Shown here: positions 1 to 11,166 of the stretch, one piece after another
How the letters are laid out: each line of letters opens with the position of its first letter
Numbering within the stretch: position 1 is the first letter of the stretch
NCBI GenBank assembly: GCA_028753945.1
Contig: JAPNXP010000007.1
Location: 3,410,001 to 3,474,000 of the forward strand
DNA length: 64,000 nt
DNA from: Hexactinellida sp. DTS-2022
Lineage: Eukaryota > Porifera > Hexactinellida
Reading direction: 5' to 3'
The notes under the pieces: model-generated
The model's database searches: none
What the model saw: the letters and a program-made list of their open reading frames with translations, nothing else
Told to the model about the DNA's origin: nothing
Program-made: the position numbers and the translations under genes

Positions 1-1580
1 ATTTGTTAATCAAAAATCGTAACCCCAGGTGCAAATCAGACGTCGACTCCGAACCAACATTCCAAGTTTTAGCCCTCTATGTATATAGGTGTGGCCAGGG
101 CACCTGCTACGGAGAAATAAAAATAATAATAAAAAAATAAAGGCAGTAAGATTAGAAATGGGCCACTATACTATAGTATAGTCGGCACAGTAAAAAATAA
201 TAATAATAATAATAATAATAAAGGCAGTGATTCTAATACTGGGCCACTATACTATAGTATAGTCGGCACAGTAATAAAAAAAAAAATCCAAAATTGCAGC
301 TGTGCCGACGCATGTTCCTTTGGTGGCACTATATTTTGTTGGTGGGTTATTGATAGTGCCTCCAAAAGAACATGCTGTCAGCACATCTGCAATTTTGGAT
401 TTTTTTTCGCCAAGTCATCAACGCCTCAAGGTGTCATGATCCATTTGTTAATTGATCCGAGCCACAAGGACGGGAGATAAATTTGAAGTTTGTTTCTATC
501 ATAAACCATCTTGAGTTTAATGCCATTCATTCATTATGTATTGATAATAAATTATATTATTAGTTATTTATTTTAGCAATGTTATCCATGGTTGGTTGAG
601 TTGAGTCAACAAATTCCTTATATTATATTATTTAATTTAATCAATTGTATAGTAATACTAAAATTAAATAGAAGCCAGCTGGAATTTATAAGTTAAATCA
701 ATATAATTATCGCAAGTTGAATCACTAGAGTAGGATTTAACAAGTTAAATCAATATAATTATTACAAGTTGAAACAATAGAATTAGATTTAACACTTTAC
801 TGAAATTGAAGTGTCAGTAAACAAAGAAATTTCAACCCCCATTTATGGCAGAAATTGACCCCTTTATTGAAAAATTTCTTCTCCCATCAGACGCAGAATT
901 TTATGGCGAATCCAAATGTGAAATAAAATTTTGGGGTTTAGTAAAACATTTTTTGAGTTATGGACCAGACAAATTTTGAAAGGTGTTAAAGATGTGTCAA
1001 GAATTTGTTAATACAAAATCGTAACCCCAGGTGCAAATTAGACGTCGACTCCGAATCTACATGCCAAGTTTCAGCCCTCTATGTATACAGGTGTGGCCAG
1101 GGCACCTGCTACGGAGAAATAATAATAATAATAAAAATAATAATAAAGGCAGTGATTCTAATACTGGGCCACTATACTATAGTATAGTCGGCACAGTAAA
1201 AATAATAAAGGCAGTGATTCCAATACTGGGCCACTATACTATAGTATAGTCGGCACAGTAATAAAGGCAGTGATTCTAATACTGGGCCACTATACTATAG
1301 TATAGTCGGCACAGTAATAATAATATAAATAAAGGCAGTGATTCCAATACTGGGCCACTATACTATAGTATAGTCGGCACAGTAATAATATACAATAAAG
1401 GCAGTAAGATTAGAACTGGGCCACTATACTATAGTATAGTCGGCACAGTAATAAAAATAAAGGCAGTAATTCCAATACTGGGCCACTATACTATAGTATA
1501 GTCGGCACAGTAAAAAAAACCAATAAAGGCAGTGATTCCAATACTGGGCCACTATACTATAGTGTAGTCGGCACAGTAAA
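1..1580. repeat. Modular repeat family A, copy 1
   Basis: This block is built from four modules that recur in other orders elsewhere. P (about 1-118 and 960-1120) reads from the 'accccaggtgcaaat' motif to 'cacctgctacggagaaat'. Q (two units at about 143-275, then an array) is 'aaaggcagt' to 'cggcacagta'. R (about 285-415) is a palindromic module starting 'ccaaaattgcag'. S (about 415-960) is a long AT-rich module. Modules P, Q, R and S return at 43.6-45.8 kb in both orientations. No coding capacity is visible; short ORFs here are chance. It is probably a non-autonomous DNA element or a satellite spread by one, but I cannot assign a superfamily. The left edge may continue beyond the window. Confidence 0.8.
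1144..1579. repeat. Tandem array of seven Q units
   Basis: Seven head-to-tail units of about 55 bases begin near 1145, 1207, 1263, 1331, 1397, 1459 and 1525. They are separated by variable AT-rich (often ATA/AAT) spacers. Each unit holds the 16-base perfect palindrome CTATACTATAGTATAG and ends in CGGCACAGTA. The spacers are low-complexity, so this is not a CRISPR array. Single Q units occur in family A at 43.6 and 44.7 kb, and degenerate ones near 10.59 and 57.2 kb. Confidence 0.9.
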
Positions 1581-1988
1581 AACCAGTAATATAATTGATA
1601 AATAAGTTAACCTTATTCTTGTAAATTACTCACTACTACTTCGTTCATTTCAATGTGTTGTTATTTGAGAGAGGATATTTACTAACTCATATTATATTTT
1701 CTGCATCGTTGGTACAGGCGCGCCTAAAATTATGGACCATTTCGCGGCGTACTTTTCCTCAAGTTACCATTTATAACTAGTACTTCATTTTGGGTTGTGA
1801 TTCGTTAATAATGCAATAATGTAATTTGTTTTGGAAAGTACGTATGTTAATTTTATTTAATTAAGTTATTCTCATTACTTTATTAGTTATCAATTATTAG
1901 TTAATTAATAGCTCAATAATTCTTAAGAGCTGGTTTCAGCTTCATTAAATAGTTATCTCGTTGGCTCAAATAATACTCATATTATAAA
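1580..1988. other. No feature recognised
   Basis: AT-rich sequence with scattered TTAATTA motifs. I see no ORF, repeat boundary or splice-like structure that I can support. Confidence 0.6.
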
Positions 1989-2452
1989 TCTATATTATTA
2001 AAACTCGATTGTTGTTTGTTTGTGTGTGTGTGTGTTTGTTTGTCCGGATTGTATTAAAGATGATAGAAACTAACTTCCAAATGTTATAATATGTAAACAA
2101 TTGTTATAATAGGTAAACAAGTATGCTGATCACGAATTTCGCATTTACAAATTTCTAATATGAATATTTATTGTTGTTGTTTACACAAATAGGTAAACAA
2201 ATAATGAAATTCAAAATCACCCTAGAAGTTAGCTTTCAACGGGTATTATAGGTAAACAAGTATGCTGAACCCGAATATCGCGTGTATAAATTTAGAACTT
2301 GAAAAATAAGTTAAAACTATGGAAATCTTATAAAGGGGTGTATATAACGTCCCTTTCTACCATTTTCCATGGCAGAAGGGTGAGGAGTTAGGCCGCACAG
2401 CGGCCGTTAACTTGAGGCGCAAAGCGACCGAGACCGAAGGGCTCGTAGTAAT
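1989..2452 (+). mobile_element. Helitron-like non-autonomous element, copy 1
   Basis: The left end TCTATATTATTAAAAC after an A is the classic Helitron 5' end. It is followed by a TG-rich tract, 'gtaaacaagtatgctgat' repeats, and a GC-richer 3' end with 'ggccgttaacttgagg' and 'gaccgaagggctcgta'. The same arrangement recurs at 36.9-37.3 kb and, 5'-truncated, at 56.6-57.0 kb. The three copies share the end up to about 'ggctcgta' and then diverge, which sets the 3' boundary. The usual CTRR 3' terminus is not clear, so this could be a Helitron variant. No coding sequence. Confidence 0.6.
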
Positions 2453-3333
2453 TGAAACCTGTTGGCTAGTAAAGTATACGTGATTAATTAATTAAATTGT
2501 ATACTATATATCTCAACTATATATAGCAATATGCAGCAATTCGATTTCAAAATTGTTGAGTAATACGTGTTGTATTGTATAACTGAGGAGCGAACGAGAA
2601 AAAATGTGAAAATTCAAACTAGACATTGGTGAAAGATCAAAGATGGAACTAGAACAAATGTTAATTAGACAACCATTAACAAAAGAGACACTTTATCGTG
2701 TGTATACGCTAGTGTATATGCACGAATATGAAAATAGTGATTTTCGTGCATATACGCTAGTGTGCATGCATGCAGGCTAGAAACTTAGTGTGCATGCATT
2801 CACACTAGCGTGCATGCATGCGCACTAATCTTGCGTACACGCTGCAACATTAATATTAGAAATGGTACTATTTGTGTTTATTATTACTATTAATTAAATT
2901 ATGAAAATCCAATCACCGTTCTCATTACGGCTAATACTAATTACGGGTTAGCAGGGCTGAGTTATGTTTACGACCTAGAGACGCATAAAGAACTTAGTAG
3001 TTCAATATACATAACATTAAATACAATTTGCCATCTTCTTGTGCATCCCTGGTACATCTACTGTCAGGCCATATATAGAGTAGGCTATGGGTATAGGCTA
3101 TACGTATAACACGTATTACATTATACGCATTATACGTAATACGTATACAATAAAAGACGTATTAAACAACTAGGCTTTTATTTAGAAGTAAATTTCTCGA
3201 ACAATAAAGATAAAATCAGGCAGTAATATGTTAGTTATTGTAGCCAAACAAAATGGTGACTGAGAAATAAGATAAGTTAGATATCGTGTTACTTTGGAAG
3301 TTTCATAAGCTTCCAGAACGTGTGCACTTGTAC
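2453..3333. other. Gene-free stretch with palindromic repeats
   Basis: Positions about 2700-2850 hold alternating inverted motifs around CGCTAGTGTGCATGCATG and end in 'cgctgcaaca', which resembles the style of the Ginger ends at 49.5-52 kb; no partner end was found. A 28-base string starting 'tgtcaggccatatata' at 3064 recurs at 13703. Positions about 3085-3160 are low-complexity TACGTAT repeats. No gene seen. Confidence 0.5.
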
Positions 3334-3761
3334 TAGGGATGCACCGGATCCACTTTTTTGGATCCGGCCGGATCCTGAATTTTCGGATCCGCTTGGAAAG
3401 AAAATACAGTTATATTAAGTTTGTAGTAATTGATATATGGTAAAGTAAAACTTCGTTAGTATGAAGACATTAAAATTGTCTCAATCTGTCAATCAGAGAT
3501 ATTTAATTAATTTATGTCTCCTATTACTTCATGAAAATTATTATAAATTTGAATTGGCGTAGAGTATGTCACTATTGAATAGTTTTTGTAAGTAATTAGA
3601 GGTTACTTGGATTAATAGAATCAATTAAATAGTTTATACACATACAGATTCGGATTCGGTGGATCCGGTAACCTCATCTCGGATCGGCCGGATCCTGGAT
3701 CCTCCACAAATGGGGAAATCCGGCCGGATCCGGAACCGGATCCAGGATCCGGTGCACCCTA
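3334..3761. mobile_element. hAT-type MITE with GGATCC-rich ends
   Basis: Terminal inverted repeats TAGGGATGCACCGGATCC (left) and its near-complement at the right end enclose 428 bases. The 8-base target duplication ACTTGTAC is exact at 3326-3333 and 3762-3769. Inverted GGATCCGGCC motifs fill both subterminal regions. There is no transposase, so it is non-autonomous. An 8-bp duplication with a TAGGG terminus is characteristic of hAT elements. Confidence 0.9.
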
Positions 3762-3900
3762 ACTTGTACCAAATTACGTTTTTGAAATTTCATGACTCAG
3801 TTACGTGCTACAATGACTTACAGCTATGTATACCATATGAAAGATGCAAAAGGTATTACAGCTATTATGGATTGCGGTGCTAGATATTACGTAGAGCTTA

Positions 3901-4253
3901 GGCCACATAAAATAAATTACTTGTTTATCATCCATATTTTTCGAGAAAATTGGGACGGCGGACGGGATTTTATTTTTATTTTTTATTTCTATTAATATGC
4001 AAATAACATCATCCTATGCCAAAAATTAATATAAATTTTTAATTTAATTAGAAAATAACATGACAATTCCAAATAATTAAAGTATGCTCTAAAATATAGA
4101 ACTTATTAAAAATTCATACATAGTAGGTACTTTACACAAGTTATTGCTTATATTCTGTACGATTAGGTTCATAAGATAATAATAAAATAGATCAGGGGTA
4201 GTTAAAATTGGGGCAGACGGGGATGATTAACAAGTCATTTATTTTATACGGCC
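3901..4253. mobile_element. PIF/Harbinger-like MITE
   Basis: The ends GGCCACATAAAATAAAT and its inverted counterpart (ATTTATTTTATACGGCC) are flanked by TTA on both sides (3898-3900 and 4254-4256). Subterminal inverted motifs such as TGTTTATCATCC are also shared. GGCC termini with a 3-base TWA duplication point to PIF/Harbinger, by inference. A related left end occurs at 17145. The 87-residue ORF at 4208-4471 runs out of the element and looks spurious. Confidence 0.65.
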
Positions 4254-4560
4254 TTATTGAGGAAATGCAAAAAAAACATGCGGAGGAGATGTTGAGGATG
4301 ATGAAAGAAACATGCGTAAGATCGATGAGCACAAAGAATTTCTGGACAAAAAAAAGGCACAAAGGGAGATTGAAAGAAAGGCACTGCGTAAAAACTAAGA
4401 CAATTAAAAAGACAAATAATAAGGTTGGAAGATATTGGTTCAGATTAATTAAGTGGGTTGTGGAATATTAAATTAAAATTGAAGTATGTATATTATGCTT
4501 TTTTTGTTTTGTTCGTTTTGTTTGCTTTGTTATTCATAAGATTAAAATAAAAATGTAATT
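4254..4560. other. Short spacer, no gene supported
   Basis: The lysine-rich 87-codon ORF running to 4471 is mostly A-rich sequence with no recognisable motif. I do not call it. Confidence 0.5.
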
Positions 4561-4562
4561 TA

Positions 4563-4678
4563 CTACTGTATTTCTCGGTCAATTATCCGATTCGGGCAAC
4601 CAATTATCCGATTGGGTCAACCAATTATCCGATTCGGGCAACCAATTATCCGATTGGGTCAACCAATTATCCGATCGG
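4563..4678 (+). repeat. Left terminal inverted repeat with five 21-bp motifs
   Basis: About 115 bases. The motif CAATTATCCGATT alternates between a 'CGGGCAAC' and a 'GGGTCAAC' tail. The right copy mirrors it. Repeated subterminal motifs are likely transposase binding sites. Confidence 0.85.
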
Positions 4679-4791
4679 AATTACTTTTGATTTTCATTGG
4701 TTTATCTATTTAGGATACTGGGTTGATTAGTATAAAACAAAGTAATACGAAATAAATATATTCCTAAATATTCAAATATTCATCATAAATT

Positions 4792-5907
4792 ATGGCTTCC
4801 AGTTCATACTATGCAGGACAACACTCTGCCACATCATCTACAGTTGCTATTTCACGAGGTGGAAGAGCAATTTCAAATGAATTACGGCAAAGACTTATCG
4901 ATGCCCATGAGTCGGGAGTAACCTATAAACAGATGACCAGATTGTTTGGCGTTAAGAAGGATACCGCTTACAGAATTTGTAGCACCAGACAATATTCTAC
5001 CAAACTTCGCGGTGGTCCAAGAGGAAAAAAGTTGGACGAGGATTCGAAAAGTCTTCTCTTAATTTCCATTGAAGCCCGTCCCGATATCACTCTTGGCGAG
5101 ATGAGAAATAAACTACTTCTCGAACGAGGGATAACTGTTTCGATATCTACGATCGCTCGGTGTCTTGAAGGATGCTTAATTACAGTAAAAAAACTTGAAT
5201 TACTTCCGAGTGTACGTAATTCACCCGCAAACAAAGATTGTAGAAGAACTCATGCTATATGGTTGCAAGAACAGCATGAAATAGGAGCAAGATTCTGTTA
5301 CGTTGACGAGTGTGGATTTGGCTTATATACCGCTCGGAATCGTGGTCGATCAATTCAAGGATTGCCAGCTCGAAGGGTTGCTGACAATCAACGAACTCCC
5401 CATGTCACTCTGATATGTGCTATCTGTCCAGGTGTTGGACTCGTCCATTCAAAGATCCTTTTCGGAGGTGCTAAACAAACACATTTTGATCAATTTATAA
5501 GTGAATTATTCCATCTCTCGTTTGGTTTGGCATTGGAACCAAGTAGCTCAGTTGACACGGCATTTATCGTACTTGACAACGCTCCTTGTCACCGTGGGAT
5601 TGAAAATAGACTTGAAGCTTCTATCCCTTCACACATCGAATTGAAACGCCTCCCTCCATACAGTTGCGAGTTGAATCCGATTGAGTTGTGCTTCCAAAGT
5701 CTAAAATCCTATATAAAACGAACTCTCAGCGCTCAAGGACCAATTATACCAATTGAGGGCCAAACTATGGTAAGTGCAAGGAGAGATAAACTATTGCAAT
5801 TATGCCCAAATGCTTTGGCTCAAATTACTCCAGCAACTTGCCTGAATTCGTTCTACCATGTATTGACAGCAACAGTTCCGAGAGCAATACGCCTTGAAAA
5901 TCTCTAG
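4792..5907 (+). CDS. Transposase, Tc1/IS630 (DDE_3-like) family
   Basis: A 371-residue protein that should cut and re-insert the surrounding element. Residues about 25-70 form a helix-turn-helix DNA-binding region with the pattern of homeodomain-like or paired-type domains. A second helical region follows at about 80-130. The catalytic core shows the triad D172 (YVDECGF), D262 (VLDNAPCHRG) and E298 (LPPYSCELNPIE), with 35 residues between the last two. The ATG was chosen because it opens the only long frame and lies about 115 bases inside the left terminal repeat. Length is normal for the family and no frameshift or stop is seen. The C-terminal 70 residues are less conserved and were not assigned. 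Confidence 0.93.
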   Translation: MASSSYYAGQHSATSSTVAISRGGRAISNELRQRLIDAHESGVTYKQMTRLFGVKKDTAYRICSTRQYSTKLRGGPRGKKLDEDSKSLLLISIEARPDITLGEMRNKLLLERGITVSISTIARCLEGCLITVKKLELLPSVRNSPANKDCRRTHAIWLQEQHEIGARFCYVDECGFGLYTARNRGRSIQGLPARRVADNQRTPHVTLICAICPGVGLVHSKILFGGAKQTHFDQFISELFHLSFGLALEPSSSVDTAFIVLDNAPCHRGIENRLEASIPSHIELKRLPPYSCELNPIELCFQSLKSYIKRTLSAQGPIIPIEGQTMVSARRDKLLQLCPNALAQITPATCLNSFYHVLTATVPRAIRLENL

Positions 5908-6016
5908 CAGCTACATTATTCCAATATATATATCCAATAAATCACTTTATCCTATATTAATTAACTGTATTCATTATCACTATTATATCAAATATATCAC
6001 TATAATTGTTGATTGC

Positions 6017-6133
6017 TCGAATCGGATAATTGGTTGACCCAATCGGATAATTGGTTGCCCGAATCGGATAATTGGTTGACCCAATCGGATAATTGGTTGC
6101 CCGAATCGGATAATTGACCGAGAAATACAGTAG
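6017..6133 (-). repeat. Right terminal inverted repeat with five 21-bp motifs
   Basis: Mirror image of the left end, with ATCGGATAATTG repeated at 21-base spacing near 6021, 6042, 6063, 6084 and 6105, ending in 'gaccgagaaatacag'. Confidence 0.85.
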
Positions 6134-6433
6134 TATTAATTAATGGTATTTTTTATTAAATAAATCTATAAGGGAAAATAAGTATGTATAGCTAGACTAG
6201 ATCCTGTCTTTTTGAAAGGCAAGTGGATTAGAGTTAAATCTTTTAATTATAAGAATTATAAATATATTGTATGTATTGAATCCCGGAAGTTTCGTCCCCG
6301 GAGATTTCGTCCCGGGGAATTTTCTTCCCCGGAGATTTCGTCCCCCGGAATTTCGTCCCCGGAATTTTTAATTTATTTAGAGAGTTAGATATGGTTTAAT
6401 TAATGAAATAAGTATATGAGGAATAATACAGTA

Positions 6434-8479
6434 TCAAAACTCAAAATTATATGCGATTCCCCTAAGATAAGTTGTTATATCCCGGTTCCCATAATCTCCA
6501 ACAAGTAACTGTATACGCTCATCTTGTTCAATAGACTTTATGCTATGTACCATTGTACTACCAGACTCCCACTTTATCAGTTTGGCTTCTTGTAGTGATT
6601 GTTCTCGTTGCAAGAATATGAAAAGCTTTGACACGCTTGGGTGCGAACAACCGATACTAGAATTAAATGCATTGTGCCATCCCTCAACAACATTATTAGT
6701 TCGAGGTAGTTGTTCACGTACTCTTTCATACATGTTCCAGATTCTGATAGGAAAGGGTGGGGTCCTTCTACTGTAATTAGGAAGTATTTTACCAATATAC
6801 TTATCTTCAAAATAAGTAACAACATGTAGAGCAGATTCTGGAAAATCTGCCATCAGAATAATGAAAGTCCACAACATCATGTTTAGGGATCGACCGGGGC
6901 CCCGGCCCCTGTCCCGGCAAGAAATTGCTACTTTTTCCCCGGCCCCGGCCCCGGCTATAAATACCTAAACTAGCCGGGGAATATTTAGGTTCCAAAAACA
7001 TATATTATAGCTGCATTGTGTAAGAATTTTATATGTTAACATTTCAAACACCCGGCAGAATAAAAATGCATCGTTTAATCGGAGAAATCCACCGGGATAC
7101 CGGGATAAATAATATTGAAATTAATGTATTTCTTAATAAATCACCTAATAACAGTATGTATTTGAATAAACTTGGCAGGAGGGATTTGTAAATGCATAAA
7201 AGCAGCAATTTGACATGTATGTCTCAGTGCCGGAGTAAGCGGTCAGGCACTTTTATCAAGTGTCAGGCCAATAGCCTGACTACTCTTACGTCACTATTTA
7301 GGCCAGTCATGGCTGACAACTTTATAACTGCTTCCGCCGACCATGTGTATGTATATTATTACGTTGGAAACGCAACAACTACTCTAAAAATTTTCTTTAT
7401 TGAGTATCAAGACTAACCTCTGTACCGGACCGGTCCCGGCCAAAAATATTCCAGCCCGGACCCGGCCCCGCCCCGGCAGAATTCTGCCCCCGGTCGATCC
7501 CTAATCATGTTCTGGCACAAAAGCAAGGCTGGTAAGCATCTTAAACTTCAGGAGGAATTCTCTATATTCTTGATAGATTGTTGTTAACCCCTCTGATTGT
7601 TTTTTCTGTATATTTTTTGAAGAGATGAAAGAAACAACCCGAAATTATAGCAACAAGTTTGTCCTCAAATGAATTTATTGCTGCTTTTTCGAAATCGGTC
7701 ATTATCGTGGAAGGGTTTAATTGTGGTTGTATTTCGAGGAGTTTAGTGAGAAGTCTATTGTAAGTAGAACCAGCTTTATCAGGTAGTAATGCATATACGC
7801 AAGGGTAGACGAATCCATCCTTCTCTGCATGAATGGTATACAACTGAAATAAATATTCTGGTACAACCTTGAAGGTTCCATCAGCATACCAAGTTTCAGA
7901 TTCTGTAAGAAGAGAGAAAAACTTGGGATTTGCAAAGATAATCATCCGATTGACGTCGCCATAACCAGAATCGAAAAGTAAAAATGGTTCTTCCTTAAGC
8001 GTCACTTTGTATTTTTCCGCTATGATTATTTCAGCAGCACAAGTAGGATTACCACAATTTTCTTCGGGTTTGCTTTTGTGCTTAAGGATTGTTCTCTTAA
8101 CAGATTCCAATAATTTAGGGAGTTGTGCAATACTTGAAGATCCCATTTGCCCAATATCATGTGATAGAATGACCCTTGTACTTTGTTCAGAATCAATTGA
8201 ACGTTCTTTTACTTTATTATAACCTCTAAGCATTTCGATTCGTACAGGGTTTGAACCATGGGCATTACTTGAATAGATGTCGTTTATCAGTGTCGGTTTG
8301 GTAATTTCATCTCCTCTCGAATGCATACGAGCTTTACACGTCCCCCGCTTTTTACATACCCACTGTTGTACGTCCAATGAGGACTTTGTCAATGTATACA
8401 CGAACCCTTGGAAAGTAGCTTTATCTTTACCCCTTATACTTTTAACCAATTCGATTTTGAGAGGAGCAGCGGCCATCAC
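6434..8479 (-). pseudogene. MULE transposase with FLYWCH finger, interrupted
   Basis: The N-terminal piece (8479-7562) starts with a FLYWCH-type zinc finger at residues about 8-75 (WVCKKRGTCKARMH). A MULE catalytic region follows, with WYADGTFKV, an IMTDFEKAA block carrying a catalytic-type Asp, and GCFFHLFK. A +1/-1 shift near 7575 leads into a second frame reading YREFLLKFKMLTSLAFVPE, the usual MULE continuation, up to 7512. The gene is then cut by the 620-base hAT MITE plus target duplication. A second frame change near the junction leads into the C-terminal piece (6880-6434), with FEDKYIGK and NNVVEGWHNAF. It cannot make a full protein as it stands. Confidence 0.9.
6884..7503. mobile_element. 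hAT-type MITE inserted in the MULE gene
   Basis: TIRs TAGGGATCGACCGGGG and its complement bound 620 bases. The 8-base duplication ATCATGTT is exact at 6876-6883 and 7504-7511. The ends are strikingly GC-rich (runs of GGCCCCGG) around an AT-rich core. No transposase. Removing it restores contiguity of the MULE coding region, which confirms the boundaries independently. Confidence 0.95.
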
Positions 8480-8928
8480 AATGTTAAGTTAACGAGAAGA
8501 TAATTCGTGGACTCTGATTGAAATTACTGAAACACTATCTTATTCTAAATATATGCATCCTTATATACTACGTGAGGTATTCACGGGTTATTTATTTTTG
8601 GCAATACAGTGGTCAGGAAGTTTACCTTTCACACCCAGAATATGACTAGTCACTAGTGTAAATAAAATAAATCTATTATATAATTTGCAAGACTAGTTTA
8701 GTTTCACTAAGTATAAAGGGTTTTTTAGTGGTATCATACTATTGTATTTTTCCTCATACCTATTTCATTAGTTAAACCATATCTACTCTCTAAAAATTTA
8801 AAATTCCTTGGTACGAAAATTCCGGGGACGAAAATTCCGGGGACGAAAATTCCCGGGGACGAAATATCCGGGACGAAATCTCCGGGGACGAAATTTCCGG
8901 GACGAAACTTGCGTTACCCGTATGTATT

Positions 8929-10560
8929 CATTGTATTGTAGCCAACAAAATGCTTTAGATAGAATAAAATTGAGAATTGCAAGACATCAAATTTAGTAAA
9001 CGTTATGGGAACCAGTTACCTCATTCTTGTAATCGGAAGTGAGTAATAACTAACGCATTCCATTTAATTCCGGAATTTGTTTCAAGAATATATGCTGTTA
9101 GTTCGGATTAAATCAAATTTAATGATCAATGCAAACGATATTAGTGATTACTTCGTTGAGTATTTTTATTATCAAAGATGTAATAACTTATATACTATAA
9201 ATGGTTATAGTTTAGCAATTATTGAATTAGGATGGTTTCAATTATTTATCTGTACGAGACGTTGACAAAAGAAATTCAGAATCAGCCGAAGAGCAGATCG
9301 AGCTGCCAAGATGCAGTCGAACAATTTTAACTAATTAATTCTTTAAATTAAGAGCAGAGTATGGCAGGATGAGAGAAATGCTTTGAAAATGAAAATTAGG
9401 GAGAAAATTATAAAACTGCAAAACATGGAGACTTAGCTGGAGGGTTCCGAGAAGTGGAGGGATATCATTGGAAACTAAAATAATTTGTATACTTTATTAT
9501 TTAGATTTTTGTTGTGTCAATAATGAAATAAAGTTGAGTTGCTACTACGTATTATTAATTAATTGTATTAATTAATAAATAAACAAAGGAGAATATAGAT
9601 ACATTAATTAATTAACACAGCAATCTTTTAATTAATAAAGCAAGTGGATTACAATTAAATCTTTAAATTATGATAATTAAAAGGGATAATTTAATGTAGT
9701 AGAGAGTAAATATAGATAAACAATGGATGTTATTATAAATTAATCTGTAAAGTAGAAATTATTTTCACTACCAGCGCCTCAAAATACTACACTAAATGGA
9801 TAAGCAAATTCAGAATCCAATAGTTATACTAAGACTCAAATTCACAGTTTAATTAAGTATAACATGAAACAGTAAACTTATAGTAGAGTGGATCAAATTT
9901 TCCTTATATAGTTGCTTCTCAGAATACCAGTGTCTCAAAATTCAAATAAATTTAAACTATATAATACCATCTTCAAAGTTTGAATACGATTTTCTATAAT
10001 TCGGAATGATTGTCGAGTCATTTCCATTATTATCAAATCGTATTCTAATTTTGAAAAAGGTTTTATATTTTGAAATTTATTTGAGAATGACCTGAAAATT
10101 AGTTGAAAGTGATTTGGAGATGAATAGAAAATGATTTGAAATATTTCGATATTAGATTTTATTTGAAATTATTTAATTTGATTTTAGGGAAGAATGAATT
10201 ATATATTTATCAACTTGATATTTACTCTGTTTCAAGTTTCAAATGATTCTGAGCATTACTCATCGATTTCGGGCAATAACGCTTTTTGAACTGAACACAA
10301 TCAGTACAAGAAGTCCCAAATAAATGACGGAATCTCAGACTGAATGAACAAAATACAATTGTGTGAACAAACTAAGTGACGTAAATATATTCTAACAGGT
10401 TCACTACAAGTATATATATGCAAATTATAATACAAATTGATTCCAATTTTTTAGGAATATGAGCAAGAGTGAAATCTGATTTTGATTTGGCTGCCAATCA
10501 AAAGTAGAGGTCCGATTAACATGAAACTTTAGGGAATAACGACATGAAATACTAGCATAA
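8929..10560. other. Long AT-rich stretch with one inverted repeat
   Basis: No gene is supported. About 9930-10086 is an imperfect inverted repeat: 'tctcaaaattcaaataaat' on the left mirrors 'atttatttgaga' on the right, with inner arms around AATCGTATTC. It may be an old MITE, without a clear target duplication. The rest is low-complexity A/T sequence. Confidence 0.5.
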
Positions 10561-10579
10561 GCGAATGTATTAAACTCAC

Positions 10580-10770
10580 AGTATTTACTGTGCCAACTAT
10601 ACTAGTATAGTATAGTGGCCCACATAGACATATGCGTCGTAATACGAGGGATGGACCTTCGGCCCGCCCGGACATTGAAATATAGGGCCGTCCCCATTGG
10701 CGACGTAAATGAAGGTTGGCTCTTCGGGCCTCGCGGCCAGTAAATCCTGGGCCGTATTTCGAACTACTAC
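10580..10770. repeat. Degenerate Q unit next to a GC-rich MITE fragment
   Basis: 10583-10625 is a Q-type unit of family A (TACTGTGCCAACTATAC to GTGGCCCA). 10630-10700 resembles the 81-base MITE at 13927 (motifs GCGTCGTAA and GATGGACCTTCGG). Neither has intact ends here. Confidence 0.55.
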
Positions 10771-10789
10771 TAGGTAAATGTATTATCAT

Positions 10790-11166
10790 TAATAATTGCC
10801 TACTGTCAAGGGATTTAACTATTTTTGTGTTCTATACATGCGTGCAGGACTATTTAGTACATTTGTACAGGGGTTTTTAGTTTGGACTAAATTACTGATT
10901 GTGAGTCATTTCCAAAGAGATAAATTTGATTTATGTAAACCTAATAAATTTTAATAGCATTTTTCTTTTCCTGCCATGCTGATGTGATGTGTCACTCTAA
11001 TACTCTGGAGTCCTCAGGAGTGCACGGGTTGGGAGCCTGTGTAGGTGGCAGTCGGGGATAGACTTTAGGAAGAGTCAGACCCAGCTGTACGACTAGTAGC
11101 ACTGTATGGAGACATGGTCAGTACGGTGAGGCAGTTCTGGTATAGGAACGTCACGGCAGTCGCATG
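10790..11166. other. Unassigned GC-richer segment before the ribozyme motif
   Basis: From about 10980 the base composition rises compared with the surroundings and stays so to about 11230. No ORF with recognisable motifs is present. It may be the body of a small retroelement that carries the hammerhead-like motif at 11167-11215. Confidence 0.35.

Larger units (their letters stand above)
4563..6133 (+). mobile_element. Intact Tc1/IS630-type DNA transposon
   Basis: The element is bounded by inverted repeats starting CTACTGTATTTCTCGGTC and flanked by TA at 4561-4562 and 6134-6135. Each terminal repeat carries five copies of a 21-base motif, CAATTATCCGATTSGG plus spacer, alternating between two variants. 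One uninterrupted transposase gene lies between them. TA target duplication, one DDE transposase and about 1.57 kb total length fit the Tc1/mariner/IS630 superfamily. It appears potentially autonomous. Confidence 0.92.
6278..8919 (-). mobile_element. Mutator-like (MULE) element, decayed
   Basis: The 9-base target duplication GTATGTATT is exact at 6269-6277 and 8920-8928. The termini are inverted repeats of about 150 bases built from tandem CGGGGACGAAATT-type motifs (about 6278-6432 and 8755-8919). The transposase gene lies between them on the minus strand. G-start termini, a 9-bp duplication and a MULE-type catalytic domain agree on the assignment. A hAT MITE at 6884-7503 splits the gene, and two frameshifts further break it. 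Confidence 0.9.

Noticed and set aside
1144-1579. Regular repeat-spacer array resembling CRISPR
   Set aside because: The spacers are short AT-rich (often ATA/AAT) strings rather than unique sequences, the genome is eukaryotic, and the units recur singly elsewhere.
2690-2860. Second, non-autonomous Ginger element
   Set aside because: The palindromic style and 'gctgcaaca' end are suggestive, but no left end or matching 4-base duplication was found.
4968-5234. 88-codon minus ORF inside the Tc1/IS630 gene
   Set aside because: Antisense shadow of a well-supported transposase.
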